A stretch of DNA of 64,000 nucleotides from Dysgonamonadaceae bacterium (GTDB lineage: Bacteria; Bacteroidota; Bacteroidia; Bacteroidales; Azobacteroidaceae). The DNA lies in NCBI GenBank assembly GCA_031272075.1, contig JAISUK010000047.1, positions 1 through 64,000 on the forward strand, written 5' to 3'. Made by a program: the position numbers and the translations under genes. Of this stretch, positions 19,160-28,465 are shown piece after piece; the first letter of the stretch is position 1; each line of letters begins with the position of its first letter. The notes beneath the pieces were generated by a model. The model was not told the DNA's origin. It worked only from the letters and a program-made list of their open reading frames with translations, and ran no database searches.

Positions 19160-20563
19160 TCAAGTCAGTCCACACTCTTGAAACTGTTCTGGAATGAGGA
19201 TATCCTTGAATCCTTTTTTCATCAACCGGACTTTGAAATCCATCTGCACATCCGGCTCACCATGCACGATAAACAACTGTTTTACTTCGGCGTAATCCTG
19301 GCAGGCCAGGTATTGGCACAAATCGTTGTAATCGGCATGTGCGCTCATGGAATTGATCGTATGAATCGTCGCATTGACTTGATAACGATTGCCGAAAATT
19401 CCCACTTCTTCCGGATGTGTTTTCAAGCGTGCTCCCAAAGATTGTGGTTCGCAATAGCCGATCAACAAAATGGTATTGCGCCAGTTTTCGATGCTATTGG
19501 CAATATGGTGTTTGACCCGTCCGGCTTCTGCCATTCCCGAAGCGGAAATAATCACACAAGGTTTGGTATTGAAGTTTAATGCCTGCGAATCGCGCTTATC
19601 GGTGATGTAACGCAATCCCGGAAAATAAAACGGATCCGAATCCTTTTTCATCAATTTTTGCACCGATTTGTTAAAACATTCCGCATGACTTTTGACAATC
19701 TCGGTAATCGTGGTCGACAGCGGACTGTCGACATAGCAATCGATTGGACTCAATTCGCCGTTCAGGTGCAATTCGTTCAGCGCGTACAGCAATTCTTGTG
19801 TGCGTCCCACGCTGAAAGCCGGAATGATCAGCTTGCCCTTCTTGCCGATGCAAGTCTCTTGAATGTTGCGCTTGAGGTCTTCGGCGTAAGTCTCAATCGG
19901 ACCATGGATTTTATTGCCGTAGGTCGATTCGAGGATGATATAATCCGCCTGCGGAAATTGTTGCGGCGAACGAAGAATCGGATCTCTGTAACGACCCACA
20001 TCGCCGCTGAACGCAATCCTGAAAACACGTCCCGACTCTTTGATCTTCAAAAATACCGTGGCGCTCCCGATGATATGCCCGACATCAAAAAGCTGAATCT
20101 CAACATCTTCGTCGATCGCATACGGCAGATTGTAATCCACCGGATGAAAAAACTCAAATGTCTTCCGTACATCTTCTTCCGTATAAAACGGTTGCAGCAA
20201 AGGACGTCCCTCTTCCAATCGCTTCTTATTCAAGAAATGAATATCCTGCTTCTGTATGTAGGCCGAATCCAGCAACAACGCTTTCGTAATATCAATCGTC
20301 GCGGAAGTGGCATAAATCTTGCCCTTAAATCCTTCTTTCACCAACCGCGGCAACAGACCGCTGTGATCTACATGCGCATGGGATAAAACCACATAGTCGA
20401 TTTCGTACGGATTGAATCCAAAATTCCGGTTCAGGGAATCCGTGTCTTTTCCCATCCCCTGAAACATGCCGCAATCCAATAATACCTTCTTACCATTATT
20501 TAAAGTAATCAGATGCTTGCTCCCCGTTACGGTCTGAGCCGCTCCACAAAATGTTATCTTCAT
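19160..20563 (-). CDS. MBL-fold / beta-CASP RNA-metabolising hydrolase
   Basis: MKITFCGAAQTVTGSKHLI, LSHAHVDHSGLLPRL, FSGDVGRYRDPIL, ASGMAEAGRVKHHI, SAHADYNDL. Confidence 0.92.
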   Translation of the reverse strand: MKITFCGAAQTVTGSKHLITLNNGKKVLLDCGMFQGMGKDTDSLNRNFGFNPYEIDYVVLSHAHVDHSGLLPRLVKEGFKGKIYATSATIDITKALLLDSAYIQKQDIHFLNKKRLEEGRPLLQPFYTEEDVRKTFEFFHPVDYNLPYAIDEDVEIQLFDVGHIIGSATVFLKIKESGRVFRIAFSGDVGRYRDPILRSPQQFPQADYIILESTYGNKIHGPIETYAEDLKRNIQETCIGKKGKLIIPAFSVGRTQELLYALNELHLNGELSPIDCYVDSPLSTTITEIVKSHAECFNKSVQKLMKKDSDPFYFPGLRYITDKRDSQALNFNTKPCVIISASGMAEAGRVKHHIANSIENWRNTILLIGYCEPQSLGARLKTHPEEVGIFGNRYQVNATIHTINSMSAHADYNDLCQYLACQDYAEVKQLFIVHGEPDVQMDFKVRLMKKGFKDILIPEQFQECGLT

Positions 20564-20577
20564 AATATCGAATATTA

Positions 20578-20619
20578 AATTCCTAATTCCTAATTCCTAA
20601 TTCCTAATTCCTGACTCCT
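20578..20619. repeat. Tandem 7-bp repeat, five exact AATTCCT copies plus a degenerate sixth
   Basis: aattcct x5 (20578-20612) then gactcct. Confidence 0.95.
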
Positions 20620-21649
20620 AATTAAACTGCGCCAGATTTTTCCTGTTCACTATCACGTAAATAATGACAGGCACCCCCAACATCGGCGTGACGGCATTCA
20701 GAGGCAACAAGCCGTTGCGGAAAGGAATCGCCGTCAATAAGTTACACAACAACGCAACTACCGCTCCCGACAAGATGACCGCAGGCAATAAAAATTGCTG
20801 ATCGGCGGTCTTCAATACCAGACGCGCCAGATGCGGCACTGCCAATCCGATGAAACCGATCGGTCCGCAATAGGCGGTCACAATTGCCGTCAACAATCCC
20901 GTACACAAAAGAATCAACACACGGGTGCGGTTGATATGAATCCCCAGATTGGAGGCATACCGTTCGCCGAGCGACAAGATATTGAGCGGCTTGATTAGCA
21001 AAAGCGACAACATCAATCCCAGCGTGACCGTGATGCTGAAGAAGGGTAATTGTTTGACAGAGACGCCAGAAAAACTCCCCAATCCCCACACGACAAACAG
21101 TTGGATGTTTTCCGCATTCGCTACGGAGTTCAGGATGGCGATGATGGACGAGACGAGATAGCCTACCATCATTCCGATGATCAACACCAGTACATTGTTT
21201 TTGACTTTTGTAGAGAAATAGACGATCACCGACAACACCGCCAAGGCACCGACGAAAGCGGCCACCACCACCGACAGACTGCCACCGGGAAGCCACCAGG
21301 CGTATTGATCCAATGTTCCGCCGAAACACATCATCACCAGCGCCGCGCCTAGCGTTGCACCATTGGTAATGCCGAGAATCGACGGTCCGGCCAACGGATT
21401 CTGAAACAAGATCTGAAGCATCAATCCGCTTACTGCCAGCGCGGCGCCCGACAACATGGCGGTTACCGCCTGGGGAACACGCGAATACAGGATGATATCG
21501 ATCCAGGCAGAGCGTTCTATCGACTTCCCCGTCAACACCGCCATAACCCGGTCGGCAGGTATATTCACCGATCCGATGATCAGGTTGGCATAAAACAAAA
21601 GCACTATCAACAACAACAGTAAGACACAAACCCACTTTTTGTTTTTCAT
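20618..21649 (-). CDS. FecCD/BtuC family ABC transporter permease
   Basis: SRVPQAVTAMLSGAALAVSGLMLQILFQNPLAGPSILGITNGATLGAALV; GPIGFIGLAVPHLARLV; start taken at MKNKKW (CAT 21647-21649). Confidence 0.9.
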   Translation of the reverse strand: MKNKKWVCVLLLLLIVLLFYANLIIGSVNIPADRVMAVLTGKSIERSAWIDIILYSRVPQAVTAMLSGAALAVSGLMLQILFQNPLAGPSILGITNGATLGAALVMMCFGGTLDQYAWWLPGGSLSVVVAAFVGALAVLSVIVYFSTKVKNNVLVLIIGMMVGYLVSSIIAILNSVANAENIQLFVVWGLGSFSGVSVKQLPFFSITVTLGLMLSLLLIKPLNILSLGERYASNLGIHINRTRVLILLCTGLLTAIVTAYCGPIGFIGLAVPHLARLVLKTADQQFLLPAVILSGAVVALLCNLLTAIPFRNGLLPLNAVTPMLGVPVIIYVIVNRKNLAQFN

Positions 21650-21738
21650 ACGTCCAAAATTTGTTCTTAAAAGGTCGTATGGAACTCGCATGTCATTTTG
21701 TCATCAACTAGGATGTTTGAAAATCATGCTCGTTTCAT
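21647..21738 (-). promoter_or_regulatory. Leader element copy A (upstream of FecCD permease)
   Basis: ~92 nt highly similar to 29156-29248, both ending at the downstream gene's ATG. Confidence 0.75.
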
Positions 21739-21792
21739 CTGATGTACATATCATTACTTAACAGGCAACCGAACCTGCCCGTTTCGTCATTA

Positions 21793-21824
21793 CAAAATTA
21801 GAGAAAAAAAAGGAAAGTATCAAG
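21793..21824 (-). promoter_or_regulatory. Promoter of leader A/permease transcript (CTTG-N20-TAATTTTG)
   Basis: Minus strand -7 TAATTTTG at 21793-21800, -33 CTTG at 21821-21824. Confidence 0.55.
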
Positions 21825-21864
21825 AAAAAAAGATTACCTTTGTATGTCATACCATATATTATAT

Positions 21865-22626
21865 ATGAAGCATTTTTCTGTTATATGCTGTATTTGCTGT
21901 TGTATGGCCGGTCACGTCCTGTCGGCGCAGGAATTGTCTATCGACACTACAATCGCCTTCAAAGCGATTCCGGAGTTTCATCCCCTGAATCATGATTCCA
22001 CGTTGTTCAGGCTCACCTCACTCACCGTTGCAGGCATGTCGGAAAAAATAACACCGGCTTTAGATCTGCGCAATTGGGATCACCTGAATTTCATCAAAAA
22101 ACCTTCTGAAGCGAAAAAGCCGATTCTCCCGATATTATTCACAGAGGATCTGCAGTTCAATATCAATCCTTCACGTTGGGAATTGCCGGTATTGGGGGCT
22201 ACCACGACGTTTTCCCCCACAATGACCTACCGACTGTCGGACCGTTTTTTCCTTTATGGAGGCGTCAGCTTTACACAATACCATAATTTATCGTACGTCC
22301 AAAATATCATCGCCCCGAATTGGCCGGCAAAATCAAACATCACCTCCCAAGTATTCGGAGGATTCGCTTACGAAGTGCACGACCGGATCAGGCTTCACGG
22401 AACATACAATCATTCGCTCTACAACCAGTTGCCTTCGAATATGATCCCGTTTTCTCCTGCATTTAACATGTTCTCGGTCGGCGCAGATATTGATGTATGG
22501 AACGGGCTGGGCGTCACCGTCGATCGGGTGTTTGAAATCGACAGAAGCGGTCGTATGCGTCAAGGCATGCGTTATTCGCCCTATATCAACTTCGACAAAT
22601 TTGTGAGGTTCCTGAGAGGGTATTGA
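21865..22626 (+). CDS. Hypothetical secreted/outer-membrane protein
   Basis: MKHFSVICCICCCMAGHVLSAQEL signal peptide; beta-strand-rich C-terminal half; a TACCTTTG -7-like box at 21835-21842 argues for the internal ATG at 21865. Confidence 0.6.
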   Translation: MKHFSVICCICCCMAGHVLSAQELSIDTTIAFKAIPEFHPLNHDSTLFRLTSLTVAGMSEKITPALDLRNWDHLNFIKKPSEAKKPILPILFTEDLQFNINPSRWELPVLGATTTFSPTMTYRLSDRFFLYGGVSFTQYHNLSYVQNIIAPNWPAKSNITSQVFGGFAYEVHDRIRLHGTYNHSLYNQLPSNMIPFSPAFNMFSVGADIDVWNGLGVTVDRVFEIDRSGRMRQGMRYSPYINFDKFVRFLRGY

Positions 22627-22636
22627 GAATTTGACA

Positions 22637-23662
22637 CTAACAGTTGCCTTGTGAATTTTCAACTTTCGACTCACTTTCTACCTGTAGCGCCGGAACGACT
22701 TTCTCGCCATTGGTTTCGGCCACATTATTGCAATAGTCGCAGGCATTGAAAAAATCATTTCCGAAGAGCGTAAATAGCTGTTGTTTCGTGACGGGACGCG
22801 ACAAGTCGATGTATTCTTTGTTCTCCTGAATTTCCGGAGCAGGCGGAAAGAACCGGCGATAAATATCGCGCAGAGCGAAAGTCCCGGCGCGCGGGCATAC
22901 AAAGAGTTTTCCGCCTCGCACATGATAACAATGGATCAGTTTCAGACATTCCATAAAATAGTGAATGTTGGATTCTTTTGTTCGATAATAGCGTTCCAGC
23001 GGCGCCGTCACCCCCCACCATAATTGCTTGTTGCAAACGACAGCGATGCCCTCGTTCTTCAACCGCTCCACAATCTTGTCCGTCTTCAAAAGGGGCGACA
23101 GCGATTTGTTGGCGGTATAATTCGATATGTAAACGGTAGCCTTTGCGGGAAACTGTTTCAGGATGGATACCAATTCGTCGGAAAAATGCAAAGTACCGTT
23201 GGTCACAATATTCACCCTTACGGTCTTTGGATGTTCGAGCGAATACAAAAGCATCTTCGACAAATCCTTATTAATCAACGGTTCGCCTCCGTACAATCGC
23301 AATTCATAAATCTTTTCCGCATCTGTCAATAAGTGGTCGAGATAGGTTTTATATTCCTCGAAACTGATCGTTTCATGGTATGGCTCTTCGATGAAAGGGA
23401 TATAGTGATCGCAATGTTTGCATTTCAGCGTACAGCGGGTCGTGACTGAAAAACCGACATTGGGAATATAAGCCTTCCTGAATGTCAATATATTAAAAAA
23501 CACCGGCATCCATTTGAAACAAAATAGCATCGCCCGCCACAAGTACACCCCAAGTCGCTTCCATTGTATTGTCGCCGTGGGGTCGCCTCCTTTGATATAC
23601 AATGCCAATTCAATCTTTGTCAGCCGGACAAGCGTCCTTTGGTAATATATTTTTTTATTCAT
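22637..23662 (-). CDS. Radical SAM protein with SPASM-like C-terminal Cys residues
   Basis: FSVTTRCTLKCKHCDHYIPF (CxxxCxxC), RLYGGEPLINKDL, VTNGTL, C-term ACDYCN; start at MNKKIYYQ (CAT 23660-23662). Confidence 0.85.
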   Translation of the reverse strand: MNKKIYYQRTLVRLTKIELALYIKGGDPTATIQWKRLGVYLWRAMLFCFKWMPVFFNILTFRKAYIPNVGFSVTTRCTLKCKHCDHYIPFIEEPYHETISFEEYKTYLDHLLTDAEKIYELRLYGGEPLINKDLSKMLLYSLEHPKTVRVNIVTNGTLHFSDELVSILKQFPAKATVYISNYTANKSLSPLLKTDKIVERLKNEGIAVVCNKQLWWGVTAPLERYYRTKESNIHYFMECLKLIHCYHVRGGKLFVCPRAGTFALRDIYRRFFPPAPEIQENKEYIDLSRPVTKQQLFTLFGNDFFNACDYCNNVAETNGEKVVPALQVESESKVENSQGNC

Positions 23663-24944
23663 CCGCACGTGATTTGTTAATTTCGTTTCGCAAAATAATA
23701 CCGATGACTGTAATATATAAGCAGGAGAAAATAATCCCCGCGAGTGTAAAAAGCAGGACGCAAAGTCGGAAATCGCCATATTTCACTCCGACAAACAATG
23801 CAATAAAACGAACGAGTAAATATAAAATTTCTATCACAAGAAAAATATTTTGCTTCCTGAAAACGATGAACGCCGAATAAAAAGGACAGATAAACAGCAT
23901 CAGGAATCCCCATGGCAACATAGATGTGAAATAGGAGCCTGCCGTCAGCCATTGCGAACCGAAAACAATGGGAAACAACGGTCTGGCAATAAAAAATGCG
24001 AGTATAAATAATGGTAAAACATAGATAACCATCGCTTTCCAATACTTTTTCACCAAGGGCATGGCCGATACGCCCTGCTTTTGAGAAGCGGAAAAACGTT
24101 CAAAAAAGACGGAATACAACGAATTGACTACCAGATTGATTGGCGTCGTCAATACGATAAACGCCAACGAAAACAAGCCAATCCGATCGGTATCAAAAAA
24201 CCCGATCAGATACAGGAACGGAAGATTCATCGAAACTTGATTGATCACGGAACGCACACAATTATACATCGGGAAGTCCTTGTATTTCAATGCAGTATTG
24301 AGATTATCGATGCACTTGTCTTTCCAAAATAGACGTTTGCGAATCGGAAACAGCAGCGTTGTTGCAGCAACAAGCGACAGCACATTGGAAACGATCAGTC
24401 CGATTTGTGTCAGCGCCAAGTTCCCGAACGTCACACGCGAACCGGCATTGACGGTGTTTTGAAGCAATCCCGCGCTTGCGATGGTCTTGTATTGCTTTCG
24501 ACGGATAGCAAGATTCGTCAATAAGAAAATTGATCCGGTAAAAATCACAGACACTGGAATATAGTACCGGAAGTCCGCAATATCATCCAGCCGGAAAAAG
24601 GCAAAAAAGGATCTCCCGAAGCACCAGAAAACGACCAACAGCAACAATGAGAAACAAATCAGGAAACCGAAAGAAAAAGAAAAAAGACGACGCGTCTCCT
24701 GTTCGTCTTTGGCAATGACCAACGACTCTTCATACCGCAGCGTACCGATGGTGGCAAGCAGGGTATAGAAACTGGCATAAGTGGCGAATATCCCGAAATC
24801 CGATTCCGAGTACATTCGTGTCAATAGGGGATATACGGCAAACGCTATCGCTTGTCCGAGGAAATTCCCGCTTAGCAGTACCGAACTGTTGCGGACAATC
24901 TCGCGGCTCAAGATGTTTTTTATAAAGGGGTTCTTCATATTCAA
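23655..24944 (-). CDS. Polysaccharide flippase (Wzx/MATE-like oligosaccharide exporter)
   Basis: REIVRNSSVLLSGNFLGQAIAFAVYPLLTRMYSESDFGIFATYASFYTLLATIGTLRYEESLVIA; multi-TM. Confidence 0.85.
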   Translation of the reverse strand: MNMKNPFIKNILSREIVRNSSVLLSGNFLGQAIAFAVYPLLTRMYSESDFGIFATYASFYTLLATIGTLRYEESLVIAKDEQETRRLFSFSFGFLICFSLLLLVVFWCFGRSFFAFFRLDDIADFRYYIPVSVIFTGSIFLLTNLAIRRKQYKTIASAGLLQNTVNAGSRVTFGNLALTQIGLIVSNVLSLVAATTLLFPIRKRLFWKDKCIDNLNTALKYKDFPMYNCVRSVINQVSMNLPFLYLIGFFDTDRIGLFSLAFIVLTTPINLVVNSLYSVFFERFSASQKQGVSAMPLVKKYWKAMVIYVLPLFILAFFIARPLFPIVFGSQWLTAGSYFTSMLPWGFLMLFICPFYSAFIVFRKQNIFLVIEILYLLVRFIALFVGVKYGDFRLCVLLFTLAGIIFSCLYITVIGIILRNEINKSRADE

Positions 24945-25014
24945 CCCTGCGGATTACGGATTGCTACTTACAGTTGTCAATTTACAACCGAAATTGTCAA
25001 TCGTAAATTGCAAT

Positions 25015-25389
25015 TTACCGAAGTCGGTCGAGCGATTTCACCAGCCGGTCATCTTTCTCGATTCTTCGGATCGCCCACAGGTCGAAGACAAGCGCCACGA
25101 CTGCAAGCACAACGGGAATCCATCGATCTTTCGGATATAAATTGGATGCGATGGCAAACGCGAGCAAAGCAAGCAACAAGAGCAAAAGGACGTACCCGCA
25201 TTTGATTTGAAGTGAACGTTTTTTATAAAGAAAGATGGTCGTGACTGCCAGGATGACCGACAAAGCACACAGCGACAGGACCAGGTATCTATAGACGGGC
25301 AACTCGCCGGCGGAGTAAACAATATATGTCTGCAACGACATAACGACTGCCACAAGTATCAGATAGACGGTTTGGATGCGCTGAATCAT
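25015..25389 (-). CDS. DUF4293 family membrane protein
   Basis: MIQRIQTVYLILVAVVMSLQTYI; four TM segments; downstream of rpoZ as is typical in Bacteroidota. Confidence 0.8.
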   Translation of the reverse strand: MIQRIQTVYLILVAVVMSLQTYIVYSAGELPVYRYLVLSLCALSVILAVTTIFLYKKRSLQIKCGYVLLLLLLALLAFAIASNLYPKDRWIPVVLAVVALVFDLWAIRRIEKDDRLVKSLDRLR

Positions 25390-25730
25390 ATTTCTTCGCC
25401 GAATTTATCCTTATCCTTGACGGGATTGCGGTAATAGATTTCGTTGTCGACATATTCCTGCGTAGCAACCAGCGTCGCTTTCGGCAGTCGTTCAAAATAG
25501 CGGGAGATCTCTATCTGTTCGCGGTTTTCAAACACTTCTTCCAGGCTGTCGTTATACGACGCAAACTCTTGGAGTTTCTTTTCGAGGTCGTGTTTGATTT
25601 CCACACTGATCTGGTTAGCGCGTTTACCGATGATGCGGACAGTTTCGTAAATATTTCCCGTGTTTTCCGACATTTCCATCATGTCACGGGTGATTGTATT
25701 GGCAGGCGCCGTTGATTTTTTGTAATCCAT
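25386..25730 (-). CDS. rpoZ: DNA-directed RNA polymerase subunit omega (Bacteroidota type)
   Basis: MDYKKSTAPANTITRDMMEMSENTGNIYETVRIIGKRANQISVEIKHDLEKKL; start moved to CAT 25728-25730. Confidence 0.85.
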   Translation of the reverse strand: MDYKKSTAPANTITRDMMEMSENTGNIYETVRIIGKRANQISVEIKHDLEKKLQEFASYNDSLEEVFENREQIEISRYFERLPKATLVATQEYVDNEIYYRNPVKDKDKFGEEI

Positions 25731-25752
25731 AATGATTATTATCGTTTCGTTT

Positions 25753-26586
25753 TTATAATTGTTGATTGTCTTTGATGTATTTGGAGGCTTCGTCAAACAT
25801 TTTCTGTACCTGTTTGAGGTATTTGCCCTCAGGATATTCGTTGATATAGGAATAATATTCGTCGACGACATCCCTGAAACGCAGGTTCTTTTTCTCGTCT
25901 ATGCTCAGCATGGCCATGTCGTAACGTGCACGAATGGAGTAATACATAAACTCTTCCCTGTATTTGGAATAGGGATAAGACTTGATGGCATTTTGAGCTG
26001 TAACGACACAGGAAGTGTAATTGCCTCCGGGAAAGGGATATGCGATCACATAATCGCCCAGGTTGTAATACAGCCGTACTGCCAGGAGCTCTTTCAGCGC
26101 CAGCTTTTCCTGTAATTCAAACAAGATTTGCTGGGCAGTTTCTTTCCGTTCACTCTGGGGATAATATTCCATGAAATCCTGGAATTGTTCGATGGCTTTG
26201 TAGGTATCCGCCTGATCTAAACGCGGATCCGGAGAATCGAGGTACAAGCCGTAGGCCGCATAATAACGCGCCAATTCCGTGTATTCTCCTTTGGGATAGC
26301 TGGTGTAATACGACTTGAAATATTCCGCTGCCGTCTGGTAGTCTTTCATACGGTAATAGCTCTGCGCAAGGAGGTAAAGCGATTCTTCCGCATTGCTGGT
26401 GCCCTTAAACATCGGCATGATGTCTTCCAGCAGGATAGCCGAGCGGCTGAATTTTCCCTCATTGAAATATTTCTTGGCATATTCATAACGCGCCATCATG
26501 TCGGGATTCTTCAATACTTTATTAAATTCCCCACATGCCGACGAAATCAACACCAATGTAATAAGAAACAGCAATTTTTGCTTCAT
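25753..26586 (-). CDS. bamD: Outer membrane protein assembly factor BamD
   Basis: MKQKLLFLITLVLISSACGEFNKVLKNPDMMARYEYAKKYFNEGKF lipoprotein with TPR-like repeats. Confidence 0.9.
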   Translation of the reverse strand: MKQKLLFLITLVLISSACGEFNKVLKNPDMMARYEYAKKYFNEGKFSRSAILLEDIMPMFKGTSNAEESLYLLAQSYYRMKDYQTAAEYFKSYYTSYPKGEYTELARYYAAYGLYLDSPDPRLDQADTYKAIEQFQDFMEYYPQSERKETAQQILFELQEKLALKELLAVRLYYNLGDYVIAYPFPGGNYTSCVVTAQNAIKSYPYSKYREEFMYYSIRARYDMAMLSIDEKKNLRFRDVVDEYYSYINEYPEGKYLKQVQKMFDEASKYIKDNQQL

Positions 26587-26673
26587 AGCATCCAAATTAG
26601 CGTGCAAAAATAGCAATTCCCTTTGACATGAAAAAAATTTTTATCCTTTATTAATACAAAAGTCGATTTTTTA

Positions 26674-27099
26674 TTACAATTTATAAAGTTCACTGGCGGC
26701 CAGCAGCTTCAGTTTATTGGCGTTCAAAACTTCCACGCATTTATCCAGGTTGTCGGGACGAATCACGACCACCGCCCCGTTTCCGGCAGTAAAAGCGTAC
26801 ATGTATTCGATGAAGACGCCCGCGTTGGTAATGATGTCCATTGCTTTGGCCAGCGAACCGGGTTGGTCGGGGCATTGCATGCAAACCACATCCGTCGCAG
26901 TGACCGCATAAAGATGTTCTTTCAGCACCTGTTTGCCTTTTTCGGGATCCGAGACGATGAGCCGCAGAATTCCAAATTCAGAATTTTCCGCTACGGTGAA
27001 TGCAGTCATATTGATACCTGCTTCGCCCAATATTTTCGCCACTTCGGTGAATCTTCCTTTCTTATTTTCTAGAAAGATAGACAATTGCTTGATGATCAT
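26674..27099 (-). CDS. ACT domain-containing protein
   Basis: MIIKQLSIFLENKKGRFTEVAKILGEAGINMTAFTVAE; second ACT repeat CPDQPGSLAKAMDIITNAGVFIEYMYAF; next to paaK. Confidence 0.9.
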   Translation of the reverse strand: MIIKQLSIFLENKKGRFTEVAKILGEAGINMTAFTVAENSEFGILRLIVSDPEKGKQVLKEHLYAVTATDVVCMQCPDQPGSLAKAMDIITNAGVFIEYMYAFTAGNGAVVVIRPDNLDKCVEVLNANKLKLLAASELYKL

Positions 27100-27122
27100 A
27101 ATTTATATTTTTATATTAACAA

Positions 27123-28424
27123 TTAAACCAGTTTCCTTTTATCTACCACACGTTTGGCTTTGCCCTGGCTGCGTTCGATGCTGCGGGGTTCTACCAGTCT
27201 GACTTCGGGCATGATTGTCAGCACGCTCTGCAAGCGGTGAGCGATATTTTTGCGCAATTCGAGCATTTTCGCCATTTCATCGGAGTAATATTTCTCATTC
27301 ACTTCCACTTCGACTTCAAAAGTATCGAGGTTATTCACCCTGTCGACAATGATTTTGTAATGCGGCTCCAGTTGCGGGATATCGCAGAGCACCGCTTCCA
27401 CTTGCGACGGGAACACGTTTACGCCCCGGATGATCAGCATATCGTCGCAACGTCCCAATATGCGTGACATGCGTACCGACGTGCGTCCGCAGGCGCATGG
27501 CTCATAATTGAGGCTCGTGAGATCGCGTGTACGGAAGCGCAACAGCGGCATCCCGTCTTTGGTGATGGTAGAGAAGACGAGTTCACCCATCTGCCCCGGA
27601 GGCAGCGGTTCGCCGGTTTCCGGATCCACAATTTCCGGGAGGAAATGATCTTCGCACAGGTGCGTGCCGTTTTGACATTCGCACTCATGTCCCACCCCCG
27701 GACCGATAATTTCCGTCAGTCCGTAGATGTCGTACGCCTTGATCCGCAGTTTTTCTTCCAGTTCCTTGCGCATGCCTTCCGTCCAGGGTTCTGCGCCGAA
27801 AGCGCCCACACGCAACTGAAATTCTTCGCGTGGGAAGCCGGAATCGAGCAGTGCGTCCGCCAGATAGAGCGCATACGAAGGAGTACAGGCCAATCCGGCA
27901 GTACCCAAGTCGTGCATCAGCAGGATTTGCTTTTCGGTATTGCCGCTTGAAGTCGGAAGCACCGTCCCGCCAATCCTTTCTGCCGCACCATGGGCGCCCA
28001 GCCCTCCGGTAAAAAGTCCGTAGCCGTAGGATACCTGAATCACATCGTTCTTGCCCAATCCATAAGCCGTGAAACAACGTGCGCCCACTTCGCTCCAGAT
28101 CCCCAGGTCGTTGCGGGTATATCCTATCACTATCGGTTTGCCGGTAGTGCCCGACGAAGCATGTATCCGGACGATTTCCGAAATTGGGACGCTCAATAAA
28201 CCGTAGGGATAAAAATCGCGCAAGTCTTTTTTCGACGTGAACGGCAGTTTCACGATGTCTTCCAGTTTTCGGATATCGTCGGGTGATACATCATGTTCCT
28301 GCATCCGTTTGCGATAGGGCTCACAGTTGTGATAGACGTGTTCGACCGTCTTTTTCAGGCGTATTTCCTGAAGCAAGCGCATATCCCCGCGGGACATACA
28401 CTCCATTGTCTCATTCCAAATCAT
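27123..28424 (-). CDS. paaK: Phenylacetate-CoA ligase family protein
   Basis: IHASSGTTGKPIVIGYTRNDL, YGYGLFTGGLGAHGAAERIGGTVLPTSSGNT, YDIYGLTEIIGPGV. Confidence 0.93.
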   Translation of the reverse strand: MIWNETMECMSRGDMRLLQEIRLKKTVEHVYHNCEPYRKRMQEHDVSPDDIRKLEDIVKLPFTSKKDLRDFYPYGLLSVPISEIVRIHASSGTTGKPIVIGYTRNDLGIWSEVGARCFTAYGLGKNDVIQVSYGYGLFTGGLGAHGAAERIGGTVLPTSSGNTEKQILLMHDLGTAGLACTPSYALYLADALLDSGFPREEFQLRVGAFGAEPWTEGMRKELEEKLRIKAYDIYGLTEIIGPGVGHECECQNGTHLCEDHFLPEIVDPETGEPLPPGQMGELVFSTITKDGMPLLRFRTRDLTSLNYEPCACGRTSVRMSRILGRCDDMLIIRGVNVFPSQVEAVLCDIPQLEPHYKIIVDRVNNLDTFEVEVEVNEKYYSDEMAKMLELRKNIAHRLQSVLTIMPEVRLVEPRSIERSQGKAKRVVDKRKLV

Positions 28425-28465
28425 ATAATCAAAGGTATTTATTTTAGTTGATAACTATTATTTTA

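Noticed and set aside
20742-21635. 297-aa second minus-frame ORF inside the FecCD permease
   Set aside because: Low-complexity Arg/Gly/Val-rich shadow frame; the permease frame has clear family motifs.
25386-26586. rpoZ-bamD-DUF4293 grouping as unusual
   Set aside because: This order is a normal Bacteroidota arrangement.
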